Positions 44,091 through 52,884 are shown, counted from the first letter of the stretch. The stretch: DNA of 64,000 nt from Rheinheimera sp. SA_1 (GCF_001669775.1 NZ_LXWK01000016.1:682001-746000); one strand, 5' to 3'. Made by a program: numbers and translations. Notes: generated from the letters alone by a model not told the origin.

Positions 44091-44948
44091 ATGCAGCCAG
44101 GCAGCATTGTGATCGTTGGCACCGGTATTACGTTAGGCTCGCACATCAGTCCGTTATCACGCAGTTATATTGAAAATGCCGATGTGGTCTTTGCCGGGGT
44201 GGCCGATGGCATTACCGAACTTTGGCTCAAAGAAATGCATCCAGATGTGCGTAGTTTTGCACCGCTGTATGCTGAAGGTAAATCACGCCATATAACCTAT
44301 CAAGAGATGATTGATTTAATGCTAGTCGAAGTGAGGCTCGGCAAAAAGGTTGTTTGTGCTTTTTATGGTCACCCCGGCGTCTTTGCTTACGCACCACATA
44401 AAGTGATTGAACTGGCTCGTGCCGAAGGTTATGCCGCTCATATGGAGCCTGGCATCAGCTCTGCTGACTGTTTACATGCTGCGCTAGGTATTGACCCGGG
44501 TAAAGTCGGTTGTCAGTATTTTGAAGCCAGCCAGTATATGTTTTATCAACGTAATATCGACCCAACAGCCTATCTGGTGTTGTGGCAAGTAGGCATCGCC
44601 GGCGATAAAAGCCATGCCCGTTTTGCCACCGGCGCCGCCTATCGCCAGGTGTTGGTTGACTTGCTGGCCGAGCACTACCCGCTCAGCCACGAAGTTATTT
44701 TATACGAAGCCGCCAGCCTGCCCTTTCAACAAGCGCGGATCACCCATTTACCACTCTCAGCATTACCCGACGCCGAGATGAACCTGAAAACCACCATGGT
44801 GGTGCCCCCTGCCCGCAAGCTGGAGAAAAACTTGCAGGTTCTGGCACGGCTGGCAGCTATACGCGCTGCTGAGTTGGAAGCTGCGGCATCCACTGCCGAG
44901 TTTGAAGTTCCTGAGGGCGAATATCAGGCCGCTGAGATTAGCAACTGA
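44091..44948 (+). CDS. Borosin-type peptide backbone alpha-N-methyltransferase (split form)
   Basis: A 285-residue SAM-dependent enzyme of the tetrapyrrole-methylase fold. It matches the fungal OphMA core closely: GSIVIVGTGI, EGKSRHITYQEM, EVRLGKKVV, FYGHPGVFAY, EGYAAHMEPGISSADCL and GCQYFEAS. The four OphMA catalytic residues (Tyr66, Arg72, Tyr76, Tyr98, from memory) correspond to Tyr60, Arg66, Tyr70 and Tyr92. It lacks a C-terminal substrate domain, so it acts on a separate precursor, as in the split borosins. Start ATG behind AAGGAA, 42 bp after the GNAT gene. A normal precorrin or uroporphyrin methylase role is unlikely because of the GKSR/FYGHPG set. Confidence 0.9.
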   Translation: MQPGSIVIVGTGITLGSHISPLSRSYIENADVVFAGVADGITELWLKEMHPDVRSFAPLYAEGKSRHITYQEMIDLMLVEVRLGKKVVCAFYGHPGVFAYAPHKVIELARAEGYAAHMEPGISSADCLHAALGIDPGKVGCQYFEASQYMFYQRNIDPTAYLVLWQVGIAGDKSHARFATGAAYRQVLVDLLAEHYPLSHEVILYEAASLPFQQARITHLPLSALPDAEMNLKTTMVVPPARKLEKNLQVLARLAAIRAAELEAAASTAEFEVPEGEYQAAEISN

Positions 44949-44958
44949 AGCATCAGCG

Positions 44959-46605
44959 CTAAGCCGCAACAACCTCCTGCATGGCGCTGCGCACTGCAGG
45001 GATCAACCGCCGACTGACTGGCACCTGCTGCCCGCCAACGAGTAACAACACCGCACCACTGCCACTGTCGGTATCGGTGGTGGTACGAAATTGCCGGACA
45101 TGCCGGACATTCACCAGGTAAGAGCGGTGCACCCGGATAAATCGCGCCGGTAATTGCTCTTCCAGCGCTCTAAGCGTTCCGCTATAGAGCTGCTGACGAC
45201 CATCCAACAGCAAGATTTCGGTATAGTCGCGTGCTGCCTGACAATAAGCAATCTCGTCAATCGGCAACAGCTGCACTTTACCGGCACTGGTTAAGGTTAG
45301 ATTCGCCTTTGGCTCGGTGGCGCCATGTTGTTGCAGCTGTTGCTGTAATTGCAGAATTAACTGTTGATCGGCCAGTTGCAATTGCTGCTGGTGCTGATGT
45401 TGCACCGCCTGCTCAATAAACAACGCGCACAGCAGTAGTGTCATCAGTACAAAGGCCAGGATCTCCTGGAAAATACCGGTTAGCAGCACCGCGAGCAGCA
45501 CATACAACAACAATAACAACGCACTGCTACCGGCACCGTTCGCAACCGGATAATCCACGTCCTCGGGCGTGCGCCAGCGTAAGGCAGCCAACACCGCGGC
45601 AATGCACACCGGTAAAAAAGTTGCGACGGCAATGCGCGCATCAAAACTGTCCAGCCAAAGCAGCACCGGCAGCGTCAGCAGCACAGTCGCTACCAGCCAG
45701 TAGTGCCATTGTGCGCGTTGATACCGTAGCGCCGTAAGTAACAACAGGCAACCGCCAAAACCGCAGGAACAGCACAAAATGGCCAGCAGCCGTAGATCGT
45801 GCATAGGATAAGGATATCCCACCAGACCCCGCACCATTTCCAGCCATAACTGACCTGCAGCAAAAAAACAGAGCAGCGCTAACAGTGTATTCTGCCAGCG
45901 TCGTGGCATGATCGCCGAATTGGCAAACACCGACGTTGCTGATTGCTGACTACGCAGCGCCAACACACTGAAATACAACAGCCCTGTCAGTAAAATGCCC
46001 AGCAGTACCAGACCCAGTTCGCTATGTTGCTGCAGATATGCATTGGCATCGCGATAGGGGCCAATGCCAATAAAATGAATGGGCTGGGCCAGTGTCAGCC
46101 AGCCATGTTGGGCCGACATCTGCACCACCAGTTGATTCTGGCCAGGGCGCAATAAGGACGATGGCAGATAAAAACGGCTATCCATCGCCCCCGGCACTTC
46201 ATCTGCCGCCAGACCAGGACGACCATTGCGACCAATCAGTTGACCATTCAGATAAACCGCACTGGAGGCTCTGGCGTTAATAAACAGTGCCTGCGGCGTT
46301 GTTGGTTCTACTGTGGGATCGTGCGGCTGCGCTGAGGGCAACTCAAATGGTAACTGCAACCACAGCAGCCGCCCTTGTGGATCCGCAGTAACGTCGCTTT
46401 GCTGCTGACAGCCCACTTCTTGAAAGTCTGTTGGCATTGCTTGAACTTGCTGACCATCACACCAGGCCACAATCGCAAGCTGTTGCAACTGCGCTGGCAT
46501 CATCGGCTGGCGCAATACCAGCCACAGGCAAGCCAATAACAACAACAGCAGCGTGATCCCACCATAACGGGAAAAATGAACTTTGGTCGGGTGCAACGTC
46601 TGCAT
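44959..46605 (-). CDS. Membrane LytTR-domain regulator (7TM-DISM-like)
   Basis: A 548-residue protein: an N-terminal helix, an extracytoplasmic beta-sandwich (about 60-190, with ALFINARASSAVYLNG), seven membrane helices (about 200-390), a Gln-rich coiled coil and a C-terminal LytTR DNA-binding domain (about 440-548, with IDEIAYCQAARDYTEILL and RFIRVHRSYLVNVRHV). It combines sensor and DNA binding in one polypeptide. Start ATG behind GGAG. Divergent from the alpha/beta hydrolase gene; a TACCGCT motif occurs twice between them (about 46655 and 46687). Confidence 0.9.
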   Translation of the reverse strand: MQTLHPTKVHFSRYGGITLLLLLLACLWLVLRQPMMPAQLQQLAIVAWCDGQQVQAMPTDFQEVGCQQQSDVTADPQGRLLWLQLPFELPSAQPHDPTVEPTTPQALFINARASSAVYLNGQLIGRNGRPGLAADEVPGAMDSRFYLPSSLLRPGQNQLVVQMSAQHGWLTLAQPIHFIGIGPYRDANAYLQQHSELGLVLLGILLTGLLYFSVLALRSQQSATSVFANSAIMPRRWQNTLLALLCFFAAGQLWLEMVRGLVGYPYPMHDLRLLAILCCSCGFGGCLLLLTALRYQRAQWHYWLVATVLLTLPVLLWLDSFDARIAVATFLPVCIAAVLAALRWRTPEDVDYPVANGAGSSALLLLLYVLLAVLLTGIFQEILAFVLMTLLLCALFIEQAVQHQHQQQLQLADQQLILQLQQQLQQHGATEPKANLTLTSAGKVQLLPIDEIAYCQAARDYTEILLLDGRQQLYSGTLRALEEQLPARFIRVHRSYLVNVRHVRQFRTTTDTDSGSGAVLLLVGGQQVPVSRRLIPAVRSAMQEVVAA

Positions 46606-46763
46606 TTACAACTCCAGAGTGGGGAAAAAGTCCGCCATTTAGCGGAAAAAACACTACCGCTCAGCGTTTGCGCTGTACTTTCCAATACCGCTGGCAGAAT
46701 AGCACTCGCCGGCCGGTAACGGGCTTGCTTTACTTCGACAAAGTAAACCAAGGAGAGCATGTT

Positions 46764-48395
46764 ATGTTATTGAAATATATAAGTACAAGCAGTCAATGTC
46801 GCCAAAAGATTGGCCGGGTATTATTGCTGAGCGTCAGTGCTGTTGCGGCAAGCGTTGTTCCGGCCTATGCGCTGGCTGTCAGTGGTACAGCTAGCAGCGT
46901 AGCGACACTCGCAACCAGCATTGCTTCGACAGCCGCAGTCACCAAAAAACCACGGCAGTACGCCAACGAAACAGCCATCAAGTTTACGGCTGGCAACGGC
47001 GATAGCATTGCCGCGTTCAGTGGATTCTTTATGGTGCCGGAAAACCGCCAGCGTGCTGGTAGCCGTCAGCTTAAACTGCATTATGTGCGTTTCCCGGCAC
47101 ACACCGATCAGCCGGGCTCACCGGTGGTCTATCTGGCCGGTGGACCTGGCGGTTCTGGTATTCACACGGCGAAAGGCCCGCGTTATCCGCTGTTTACTGG
47201 CCTCGGCCAACATGCTGATGTGATTGCGCTGGACCAACGCGGCACCGGTTTGTCCGCCGACATGCCAAATTGTGTGTCGAAGGTGGTGGTGGACGTGGCT
47301 TATGTATTGAACATGCCGGCTCAGGAGCAGCAACCGCTGGATGAGCAAAAGTTTGCGGCGCTGCACCAACAAGCAGCCCAGGAATGCAGCCAGTTCTGGC
47401 AGCAACAAGGCGCGGATGTACTCGGTTATACCACAGTGCAAAATGCGCTGGATTTAGATGATTTGCGTCAGCATCTGGGTGCCAACAAACTCACATTATG
47501 GGGCATTTCTTATGGCACTCATCTGGCGTTGGCGGCCAGCAAAATAATGCCGGAACGGCTGGATAAACTGATCTTAGCCAGTGTTGAAGGGTTAGACCAA
47601 ACCGTCAAACTTCCCGAGCAAACCAGCCTTTATCTAAAGCGCGTGCAACAACTGATTGCACTGGATCCGGCGCAGCAAGCACGCTGGCCAGACATTGCAG
47701 CGCTGATGCAACAAGTGCTAACCCAACTGAAACGTGAACCCATTCAGCTTTATCTGCCGCAAGCTGACGGTAAAACCAGCCCATTTTTATTTCAGAGCTT
47801 ACATTTACAACTGCTGACCTCAATGTCTTTGGCCGATCCGAATCAGCGTTTGGGTCAGTTGTTGCAGTTATATCAAGGTCTGCAAGCGCAACCCGAGGCG
47901 ATGAAACCAATGCTGACCGAACTTATCAGCAGCGGCATCTTCGACGGGTTCGCCGCCGGCCCTATCCAGCTACGATTAATGCCGTTAATGACCGATCTGG
48001 CATCCGGCATCTCCCCAAAGCGGCAGCTGTTGTTTAATCAGCAGCAACCCAGCGCTCTGATCGGCGGCATGCTGAATTTCCCGATGCCACAGTTAAACGG
48101 CAGCATCCCGGGGCTTGATTTGGGCGAAGCCTTTCGTCAGGAAGCCAGCCACGCTATCCCTACCCTGGTGCTCAGTGGCACCCTCGACGGCCGCACTTAT
48201 CTGGCCGAGCAACAACAGGCAGTGGCCGGACTCACCGCAAAACAACTGGTGACAGTGCGTTACGGCGGCCACAATTTGCTGGAAAGTTCACCGCAAGTGC
48301 TCACACTTATCCAACAGTTTTTAGCCACCGGAAAAGTGAACCAGCACCTGATTGAATTACCAGTCCCTGACTTAAAACTGTCAGCGGCTCAGTGA
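46764..48395 (+). CDS. Exported alpha/beta hydrolase (TAP-like peptidase)
   Basis: A 543-residue protein. The start ATG at 46764 lies behind AAGGAG; the longer frame has no ribosome site. The signal peptide is a long hydrophobic stretch (VLLLSVSAVAASVVPAYA). VVYLAGGPGGSGI is the oxyanion strand, LTLWGISYGTHLAL has the nucleophile Ser (GxSxG), LSGTLDGRTY the Asp and VRYGGHNLLES the His. It resembles S33/TAP proline or tripeptidyl peptidases. It is probably periplasmic or secreted. Divergent from the LytTR regulator, which may control it. Confidence 0.87.
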   Translation: MLLKYISTSSQCRQKIGRVLLLSVSAVAASVVPAYALAVSGTASSVATLATSIASTAAVTKKPRQYANETAIKFTAGNGDSIAAFSGFFMVPENRQRAGSRQLKLHYVRFPAHTDQPGSPVVYLAGGPGGSGIHTAKGPRYPLFTGLGQHADVIALDQRGTGLSADMPNCVSKVVVDVAYVLNMPAQEQQPLDEQKFAALHQQAAQECSQFWQQQGADVLGYTTVQNALDLDDLRQHLGANKLTLWGISYGTHLALAASKIMPERLDKLILASVEGLDQTVKLPEQTSLYLKRVQQLIALDPAQQARWPDIAALMQQVLTQLKREPIQLYLPQADGKTSPFLFQSLHLQLLTSMSLADPNQRLGQLLQLYQGLQAQPEAMKPMLTELISSGIFDGFAAGPIQLRLMPLMTDLASGISPKRQLLFNQQQPSALIGGMLNFPMPQLNGSIPGLDLGEAFRQEASHAIPTLVLSGTLDGRTYLAEQQQAVAGLTAKQLVTVRYGGHNLLESSPQVLTLIQQFLATGKVNQHLIELPVPDLKLSAAQ

Positions 48396-48483
48396 TTAAG
48401 GAGATGGCGCCGCCTGCGATGCGGGCGGTGCTTTTTATGATTGGTAGTAAAGGTTGAAGTTTGAGCCTGCGACTAGCTTTTGT

Positions 48484-49242
48484 TTACCCAATTTTTTGAC
48501 CCAAACCCAGTGCCAATAAAGTGCCGACCAGGGTTGTGATTACCACCGATACTAAGGATCCAATCAACACATACTCGGTCATGCTGCGGTCTTTGCTTTT
48601 ATTCAATTCACCAAATCTGAAAATTGATTTCGCCGCCAATACAAAACCCACGGCTTCATAACTTCCGACCAGGGTAAAGGTCAGAATTAACAAGCGCTCT
48701 AAATAGCCGATTAATTCGCCCCCAGCGACAATACCACTGACCTGACTTCCCCCGCTGCCGCTGGATATTGGGTACTTTTTTAAGATGCTTCCAATCACAA
48801 TCGAGGTGGGTTTAAGAATAAGCAAATAACCAAACAGTACCATCACCGCGTCCGGGAACTTCGGGTGCTGCAATACTGCATCCACCGTGACACCGCCAGT
48901 CAGATAAAGCGCAATGGCCGCAAGTACCAATACATGTAAAGCCTGATCAATCATAAAGGCTGAAAAGGTCTCACCATTCGGTATCGTGACCTTCCACAGA
49001 TCAATCATAAAATGGCTCACTGCGACGATACCAACCCAGCAAGCAGCGACGCGCCAATCAACGCCTAGCACTATTGCCGGAATTAATATCGCCACACCAT
49101 GCAACAGTGAGTGAAAGTACAGCTCCGGTGAGCGGTAGGTGTGCGCTTTTTTGGCTTTGACCCATTGCAGCGGTTGCAGGTAAAAGTCACAGAGGATGTG
49201 CATCAGCAAGAACAGCATCAGCACACTTAAAAATTCAGCCAT
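48484..49242 (-). CDS. DUF3307 membrane protein
   Basis: A 252-residue inner-membrane protein with about six to seven helices. It begins MAEFLSVLMLFLLMHILCDF, typical of DUF3307, with YFHSLLHGVAI and VSHFMIDLWKV as conserved His/Asp motifs that could be a metal site. It overlaps the SatD-like gene by 8 bp. DUF3307 proteins are frequently paired with SatD-like regulators. The function is unknown. Confidence 0.87.
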   Translation of the reverse strand: MAEFLSVLMLFLLMHILCDFYLQPLQWVKAKKAHTYRSPELYFHSLLHGVAILIPAIVLGVDWRVAACWVGIVAVSHFMIDLWKVTIPNGETFSAFMIDQALHVLVLAAIALYLTGGVTVDAVLQHPKFPDAVMVLFGYLLILKPTSIVIGSILKKYPISSGSGGSQVSGIVAGGELIGYLERLLILTFTLVGSYEAVGFVLAAKSIFRFGELNKSKDRSMTEYVLIGSLVSVVITTLVGTLLALGLGQKIG

Positions 49243-49885
49243 GTTTTAGCCCTGCAACCTGGTTGATAAACCGCCAATTGAGTTCATTAATCAGCGGCCA
49301 ACCTGAAGCTTTTAGTGACTTACTCGCAGTAGCGGTTGCCACATCCAGCTGTTCGGCCAATTCGTTAATCGATAAAACTTCCGTTGCTTGCAGCATCGGC
49401 AGCATGACTGCACATTGCCGCGAAGTTAATGCAGTGAGTTGGCGGTCAAGGTACTTAAAAAGCAACTCAAACTGTTCAGTCAGCTCTTGGCTCTCAGAGC
49501 TAAAAACCAACCTGTCACCCTTCAGGGCTTTTAAACCACGACCAGAAAGCACAAATGCTTTTCCCATCGATTGTGACACCAACGCCCGCAGATCAGCCTG
49601 CGAAGCGATGGCAAAACTTATTCGGCTATCAAATTCTTTACCAAGCGCTTTAATGCCAATTCGATAAATAAGGGTATATTTCAAAGCGCATTCAATATCA
49701 TGCACCACCGACTGAAACTCATCGCCCCGCTCAATACTGTGTGCGTTTGCTACATTGCCCGCAGTGATCAATTGTTGGATATCTTTGATCCGCTGCAGCA
49801 GTGTTTCAAACTGCGCTGAGCTCAGCTTCGTTGAATTGACAATATCACCACTGATCACGGCAATAGCTTGCTGGGTAAGCTCCAC
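49235..49885 (-). CDS. SatD-like regulator with winged helix-turn-helix
   Basis: The true start is the GTG at 49885, where AAGGAG has good spacing; the longer frame starts in its own operator region. The 216 residues begin VELTQQAIAVISGDIVNSTKL, a SatD-type nucleotidyl-cyclase-like fold. A C-terminal HTH follows (LSINELAEQLDVATATASKS). Four 18-bp operators with the motif TTAGCC-N6-GGCTAA upstream are consistent with autoregulation. Overlaps the DUF3307 gene. Confidence 0.82.
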   Translation of the reverse strand: MELTQQAIAVISGDIVNSTKLSSAQFETLLQRIKDIQQLITAGNVANAHSIERGDEFQSVVHDIECALKYTLIYRIGIKALGKEFDSRISFAIASQADLRALVSQSMGKAFVLSGRGLKALKGDRLVFSSESQELTEQFELLFKYLDRQLTALTSRQCAVMLPMLQATEVLSINELAEQLDVATATASKSLKASGWPLINELNWRFINQVAGLKHG

Positions 49886-49917
49886 AAAAAAACTCCTTTT
49901 TATATCCGAAACCAAAT

Positions 49918-49935
49918 TTAGCCATTTTCAGCTAA
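49918..49935. promoter_or_regulatory. Operator 1 of the SatD-like gene
   Basis: TTAGCCATTTTCAGCTAA: arms TTAGC(C) and (A)GCTAA with a 6-bp spacer. One of four copies, 28 bp from the next. Confidence 0.6.
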
Positions 49936-49945
49936 AAATGCAAAT

Positions 49946-49963
49946 TTAGCCATTTTCGGCTAA
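49946..49963. promoter_or_regulatory. Operator 2 of the SatD-like gene
   Basis: TTAGCCATTTTCGGCTAA, the perfect consensus inverted repeat. Start 28 bp from operator 1. Confidence 0.65.
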
Positions 49964-50000
49964 TAACGAGCGACGGAGTGTGTGAGTGAAATATGGATCA

Positions 50001-50018
50001 TTAGCCATATTTGGCTAA
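50001..50018. promoter_or_regulatory. Operator 3 of the SatD-like gene
   Basis: TTAGCCATATTTGGCTAA, perfect arms. Start 55 bp (about twice 28) from operator 2. Confidence 0.65.
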
Positions 50019-50028
50019 TTTTAGCAAA

Positions 50029-50046
50029 TTAGCTGTTTGCGGCTAA
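50029..50046. promoter_or_regulatory. Operator 4 of the SatD-like gene
   Basis: TTAGCTGTTTGCGGCTAA, one arm with one mismatch. Start 28 bp from operator 3. The rest of 50047-50279 has no gene. Confidence 0.55.
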
Positions 50047-50279
50047 ACGTTATCAGGGGTTTGATTGCGGCTTTGTTGTTTTAATACGTGACACTTTATC
50101 GGGTTTAAAAGCAGAGATTTTTGCGTAGATCTAATTTGAGCGAATTATAGTCGTTCAGATCAGGTGCTCTCGAAATAACGAATCTCAGCTTTGCCTTAGT
50201 TGCGGATATTAGTTTTTTTAAGAACCAGGCATGCCATCGGAACTAAATTGCAAAGCGTCTCCAAGAAACCACAGTGTTA

Positions 50280-50948
50280 TTACACTTTAAAAAATGAAAT
50301 TTCTGGGATATACCGAATGGCAAGGTATATAAGAATTGGTGGGACAATAATGCACATTGAGTAAGGACCCCATATATGCCAGAAGTATTCACCTCTATAA
50401 AATATACGCTTAGTTAGCCCTAGTTTCTCAAGGTCAAAGTATGACGGATGATTGACCTGAAAATAACGATAGTCAATTTCCTCATGATTCACCTCAAAAT
50501 CCATCAATACTTGGTTGTAATGTTCGATTATTACCGCCAATGTTTCTTTCGCTATAGAGCCTTGGTTGATATTTAGTTCTAAATCGTCATGCATTTTTGA
50601 CAGCAATTGCGCCCCACGAAGCATTCTCTCAGCCTCAACACTATAATTCTTTGCAAATTCCAGATTGCTGAGGACAAGAATGAAAATTGAAGCGTTTATT
50701 GCAAGTATACTAATGAAGTCCGAAAGCTTCTTGTTGTCAGGACTTACGACAAGCAAGCTTATACTTGCGGCAATAACTCCAATAGAAAACAATGATATGA
50801 CCAGCTGCGAAGCATGATTTCTTTCTCGAAGGCGCCGATGAGCAATAAACCTGCAACCTTTACTAACCCACATTTTTTTTAAATAACGCCGTGCATACTT
50901 GTCAAGATCACTAGCGATGTTTAATTCTGGCGTTGGAGTGTCATTCAT
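50280..50948 (-). CDS. SLATT-type membrane protein
   Basis: A 222-residue protein with two close helices (about 48-67 and 77-95), a helical cytoplasmic part (NYSVEAERMLRGAQLLSKMH) and a third helix near the C-terminus. This is the layout of SLATT domains, membrane effectors linked to bacterial conflict systems. The gene is alone, AT-rich, and lies at the left end of the cassette-like cluster. A pore-forming or membrane-disrupting role is inferred from family, not shown. Confidence 0.68.
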   Translation of the reverse strand: MNDTPTPELNIASDLDKYARRYLKKMWVSKGCRFIAHRRLRERNHASQLVISLFSIGVIAASISLLVVSPDNKKLSDFISILAINASIFILVLSNLEFAKNYSVEAERMLRGAQLLSKMHDDLELNINQGSIAKETLAVIIEHYNQVLMDFEVNHEEIDYRYFQVNHPSYFDLEKLGLTKRIFYRGEYFWHIWGPYSMCIIVPPILIYLAIRYIPEISFFKV

Positions 50949-51075
50949 TATGTAATCTCCTCAATTGCGGCAGGTTGATATACCATTTGTTAAAATGCCC
51001 TGTGAGTTTTAAACTTCGACCACTATGGAGTAACAGAAACATTTGGTTGGATCATTTCTTCGCCCTGTAGCAAAA

Positions 51076-51204
51076 CCAACGGGGGTCAGGTCTTGCCCCG
51101 TGCCCTACAATAAACGTTAGCTGATCAACGCCGGACATCCACATTTTACAGTGTGTGTGTCTTTTTTTACTGTCGGGCACGGCGCAAGACCTAATCCTGT
51201 TTTT
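51076..51204. repeat. Inverted-repeat element, copy 1
   Basis: About 129 bp with terminal arms GGTCAGGTCTTGCCCCGTGC and GCACGGCGCAAGACCT. The inner part shares TAAACGTTAGCTGATCAACG and CCGGACATCCACATTTTACA with copy 2. Not coding. It lies beside a broken attC-like site. Confidence 0.85.
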
Positions 51205-51236
51205 CCTGCTGTTTTTCTGGGAACGAAAAATGCGTC

Positions 51237-51258
51237 CGAGTTTATGGCCTTGTTAGGT
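51237..51258 (-). other. attC-like half site
   Basis: On the minus strand ACCTAAC (51258-51252) is a perfect R'' box, followed by AAGGCCATAAACTCGG. The other half of the site is replaced by the inverted-repeat element. AAAAATGCG/CGCATTTTT flank it. Confidence 0.5.
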
Positions 51259-51282
51259 GTCCGCATTTTTCTCTTGTTTTCT

Positions 51283-52053
51283 TTAGATATCTTGATATTT
51301 GGAGTAAATGATCATAATTGTTCCGACAAAATACAGGAAGAATGATATTGTCGTAAATATGGATGCTTGGCGCGCACTTGCGCTCGCTATAGATTCTGCC
51401 GTTACTACCATTTCGGATGAGAGCCTTAGTGCAGTATTAACGAAGTCAAGATAGCCACTGTTGTACAGATTTTCATAGCGGCTTACTATATCTCTTGCCA
51501 AAGTCTCCATTTCTTCGACTTGATCTGCACGTACAGCATTAACGCTCAGGCCTGTGCCGATTATCCCTCCCTCTCTTTTTCGTCGCTCTTTATTCAAATC
51601 AGAAATCTCATGGAACCATATATCAAAGTTTAACTTCAAGATCTGAATTTCATCCGAGATTTGCAGCGTCTGGGAAAGCCCATTGCTATTTCTTGTTAAT
51701 TCATGAATAAATGAGAAAAGATACTGAACTTCTAAATTGGGAGCATTAAGCTTACCCAATCGTTCCGTAGCCCAATACAAACGTTTTTGCATTTCTGTCT
51801 TAAATGTATCACCATCCAAGTTTCCACGCTGCACAAGCAAAGATAACGAACGCTCAGCGTTTGTCTGCCAATCATAAATTCTACGAAAATTCTCAAACTG
51901 TCGTTCTTGTGCTGCAATTGCATTCGCACTTCTTGAATCTGATGCAGCTCGATCAACTAGGTAACTATTAGTAACCCATGAAAAGAAAACGAGCAGGGCT
52001 CCAAGAAGCCCTGCATAGGGCTCGATGCTTTTTGCGAAAGATTTAGTAGCCAT
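51283..52053 (-). CDS. Two-helix coiled-coil membrane protein (cassette gene)
   Basis: A 256-residue protein with one helix near the N-terminus (YAGLLGALLVFFSWVTNSYLV), a long helical region (about 45-220) and a C-terminal helix (ISFFLYFVGTIMIIYS). No known family. Flanked on both sides by copies of the inverted-repeat element, inside the cassette cluster. Role unknown; topology resembles membrane effectors. Confidence 0.7.
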   Translation of the reverse strand: MATKSFAKSIEPYAGLLGALLVFFSWVTNSYLVDRAASDSRSANAIAAQERQFENFRRIYDWQTNAERSLSLLVQRGNLDGDTFKTEMQKRLYWATERLGKLNAPNLEVQYLFSFIHELTRNSNGLSQTLQISDEIQILKLNFDIWFHEISDLNKERRKREGGIIGTGLSVNAVRADQVEEMETLARDIVSRYENLYNSGYLDFVNTALRLSSEMVVTAESIASASARQASIFTTISFFLYFVGTIMIIYSKYQDI

Positions 52054-52081
52054 TTGCTTTGCCTAAGATTTGGCATAGGGT

Positions 52082-52212
52082 CAACGGGGTCAGGTCTTGC
52101 CCCGTGCACCGTGCCCCACAATAAACGTTAGCTGATCAACGCCGGACATCCACATTTTACAGTGTGAGTCTTTTTTACTGTCGGGCACGGCGCAAGACCT
52201 GACCCTGTTTTT
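52082..52212. repeat. Inverted-repeat element, copy 2
   Basis: About 131 bp, near-identical to copy 1 and in the same orientation, with a small insertion (CACCGTGC) near the left arm. The right end is followed by a GTTAGAA half site at 52230. Confidence 0.85.
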
Positions 52213-52248
52213 CCGCCGCGCCTGCGATTGTTAGAAGCGGCATGAAAG

Positions 52249-52884
52249 TCACTCACTAACCAACAAGCCTCCCTTTGAAAATTTTAAGCCAATGCTACTC
52301 AGCAATAGACTTGTAAGATTTACAAAGGCAATAGTAACGCTAATAGATTGTTCTGCATCACTTTTACTGCAAGTTTTAGCCTGATGAAGAACTTTATTTC
52401 GCAAGCCTTGAATGCTTTCCCTTTCTTGCCAGAGAGGAACACTAGCACCTTCACGGCAATAGCTTCTAACGCCACTATCAAACTCGATATGGTGCTCGAG
52501 AATTCCGAAAACCAATTCCTTAAATCGATCAATACCTGTTTGTTTAACAAGCCCAGATGAAATCAGCTCAGCCAACGATTCCGTATGGACAAGGCCATAC
52601 ACTATCGGTTTTATCAAAACAGACTTTAATAAAACTTCTGTAGCTGTGGATGAAAATATTAGCGATGCAGTGGGCTCACTCTCTTGAAGTGACTGAGCCT
52701 TCTTCAGGAAAATTATTGCTTCCTCTGCCATATGAACATCCTTTTTATAGTATGACGCGAGACGCTCTGATACAAATTCGGCGATTGCTTGTTCTTTGTG
52801 TTCATCATATAGTTCAGCGGCAAGGGAATTTACAAACTCAGAGTATGCCTGCTCCTGTTCCGCTTCATACCAATCCATAGACAT
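52249..52884 (-). CDS. HEPN-motif protein (cassette gene)
   Basis: The start at 52884 follows AAGGAG and gives 211 residues; the longer frame runs through the upstream gene. All-helical. LRNKVLHQAK at residues 161-170 has Arg162-Asn163 and His167, the RNxxxH form of the HEPN nuclease motif. HEPN proteins are RNases in toxin-antitoxin and defence systems, but some are inactive adaptors. No antitoxin gene is adjacent that I recognise. Confidence 0.68.
   Translation of the reverse strand: MSMDWYEAEQEQAYSEFVNSLAAELYDEHKEQAIAEFVSERLASYYKKDVHMAEEAIIFLKKAQSLQESEPTASLIFSSTATEVLLKSVLIKPIVYGLVHTESLAELISSGLVKQTGIDRFKELVFGILEHHIEFDSGVRSYCREGASVPLWQERESIQGLRNKVLHQAKTCSKSDAEQSISVTIAFVNLTSLLLSSIGLKFSKGGLLVSE

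Noticed and set aside
44091-44948. Precorrin or uroporphyrin methyltransferase
   Set aside because: The fold is shared, but the GKSR, TY and FYGHPG set is that of borosin N-methyltransferases, and no cobalamin or siroheme genes are near.
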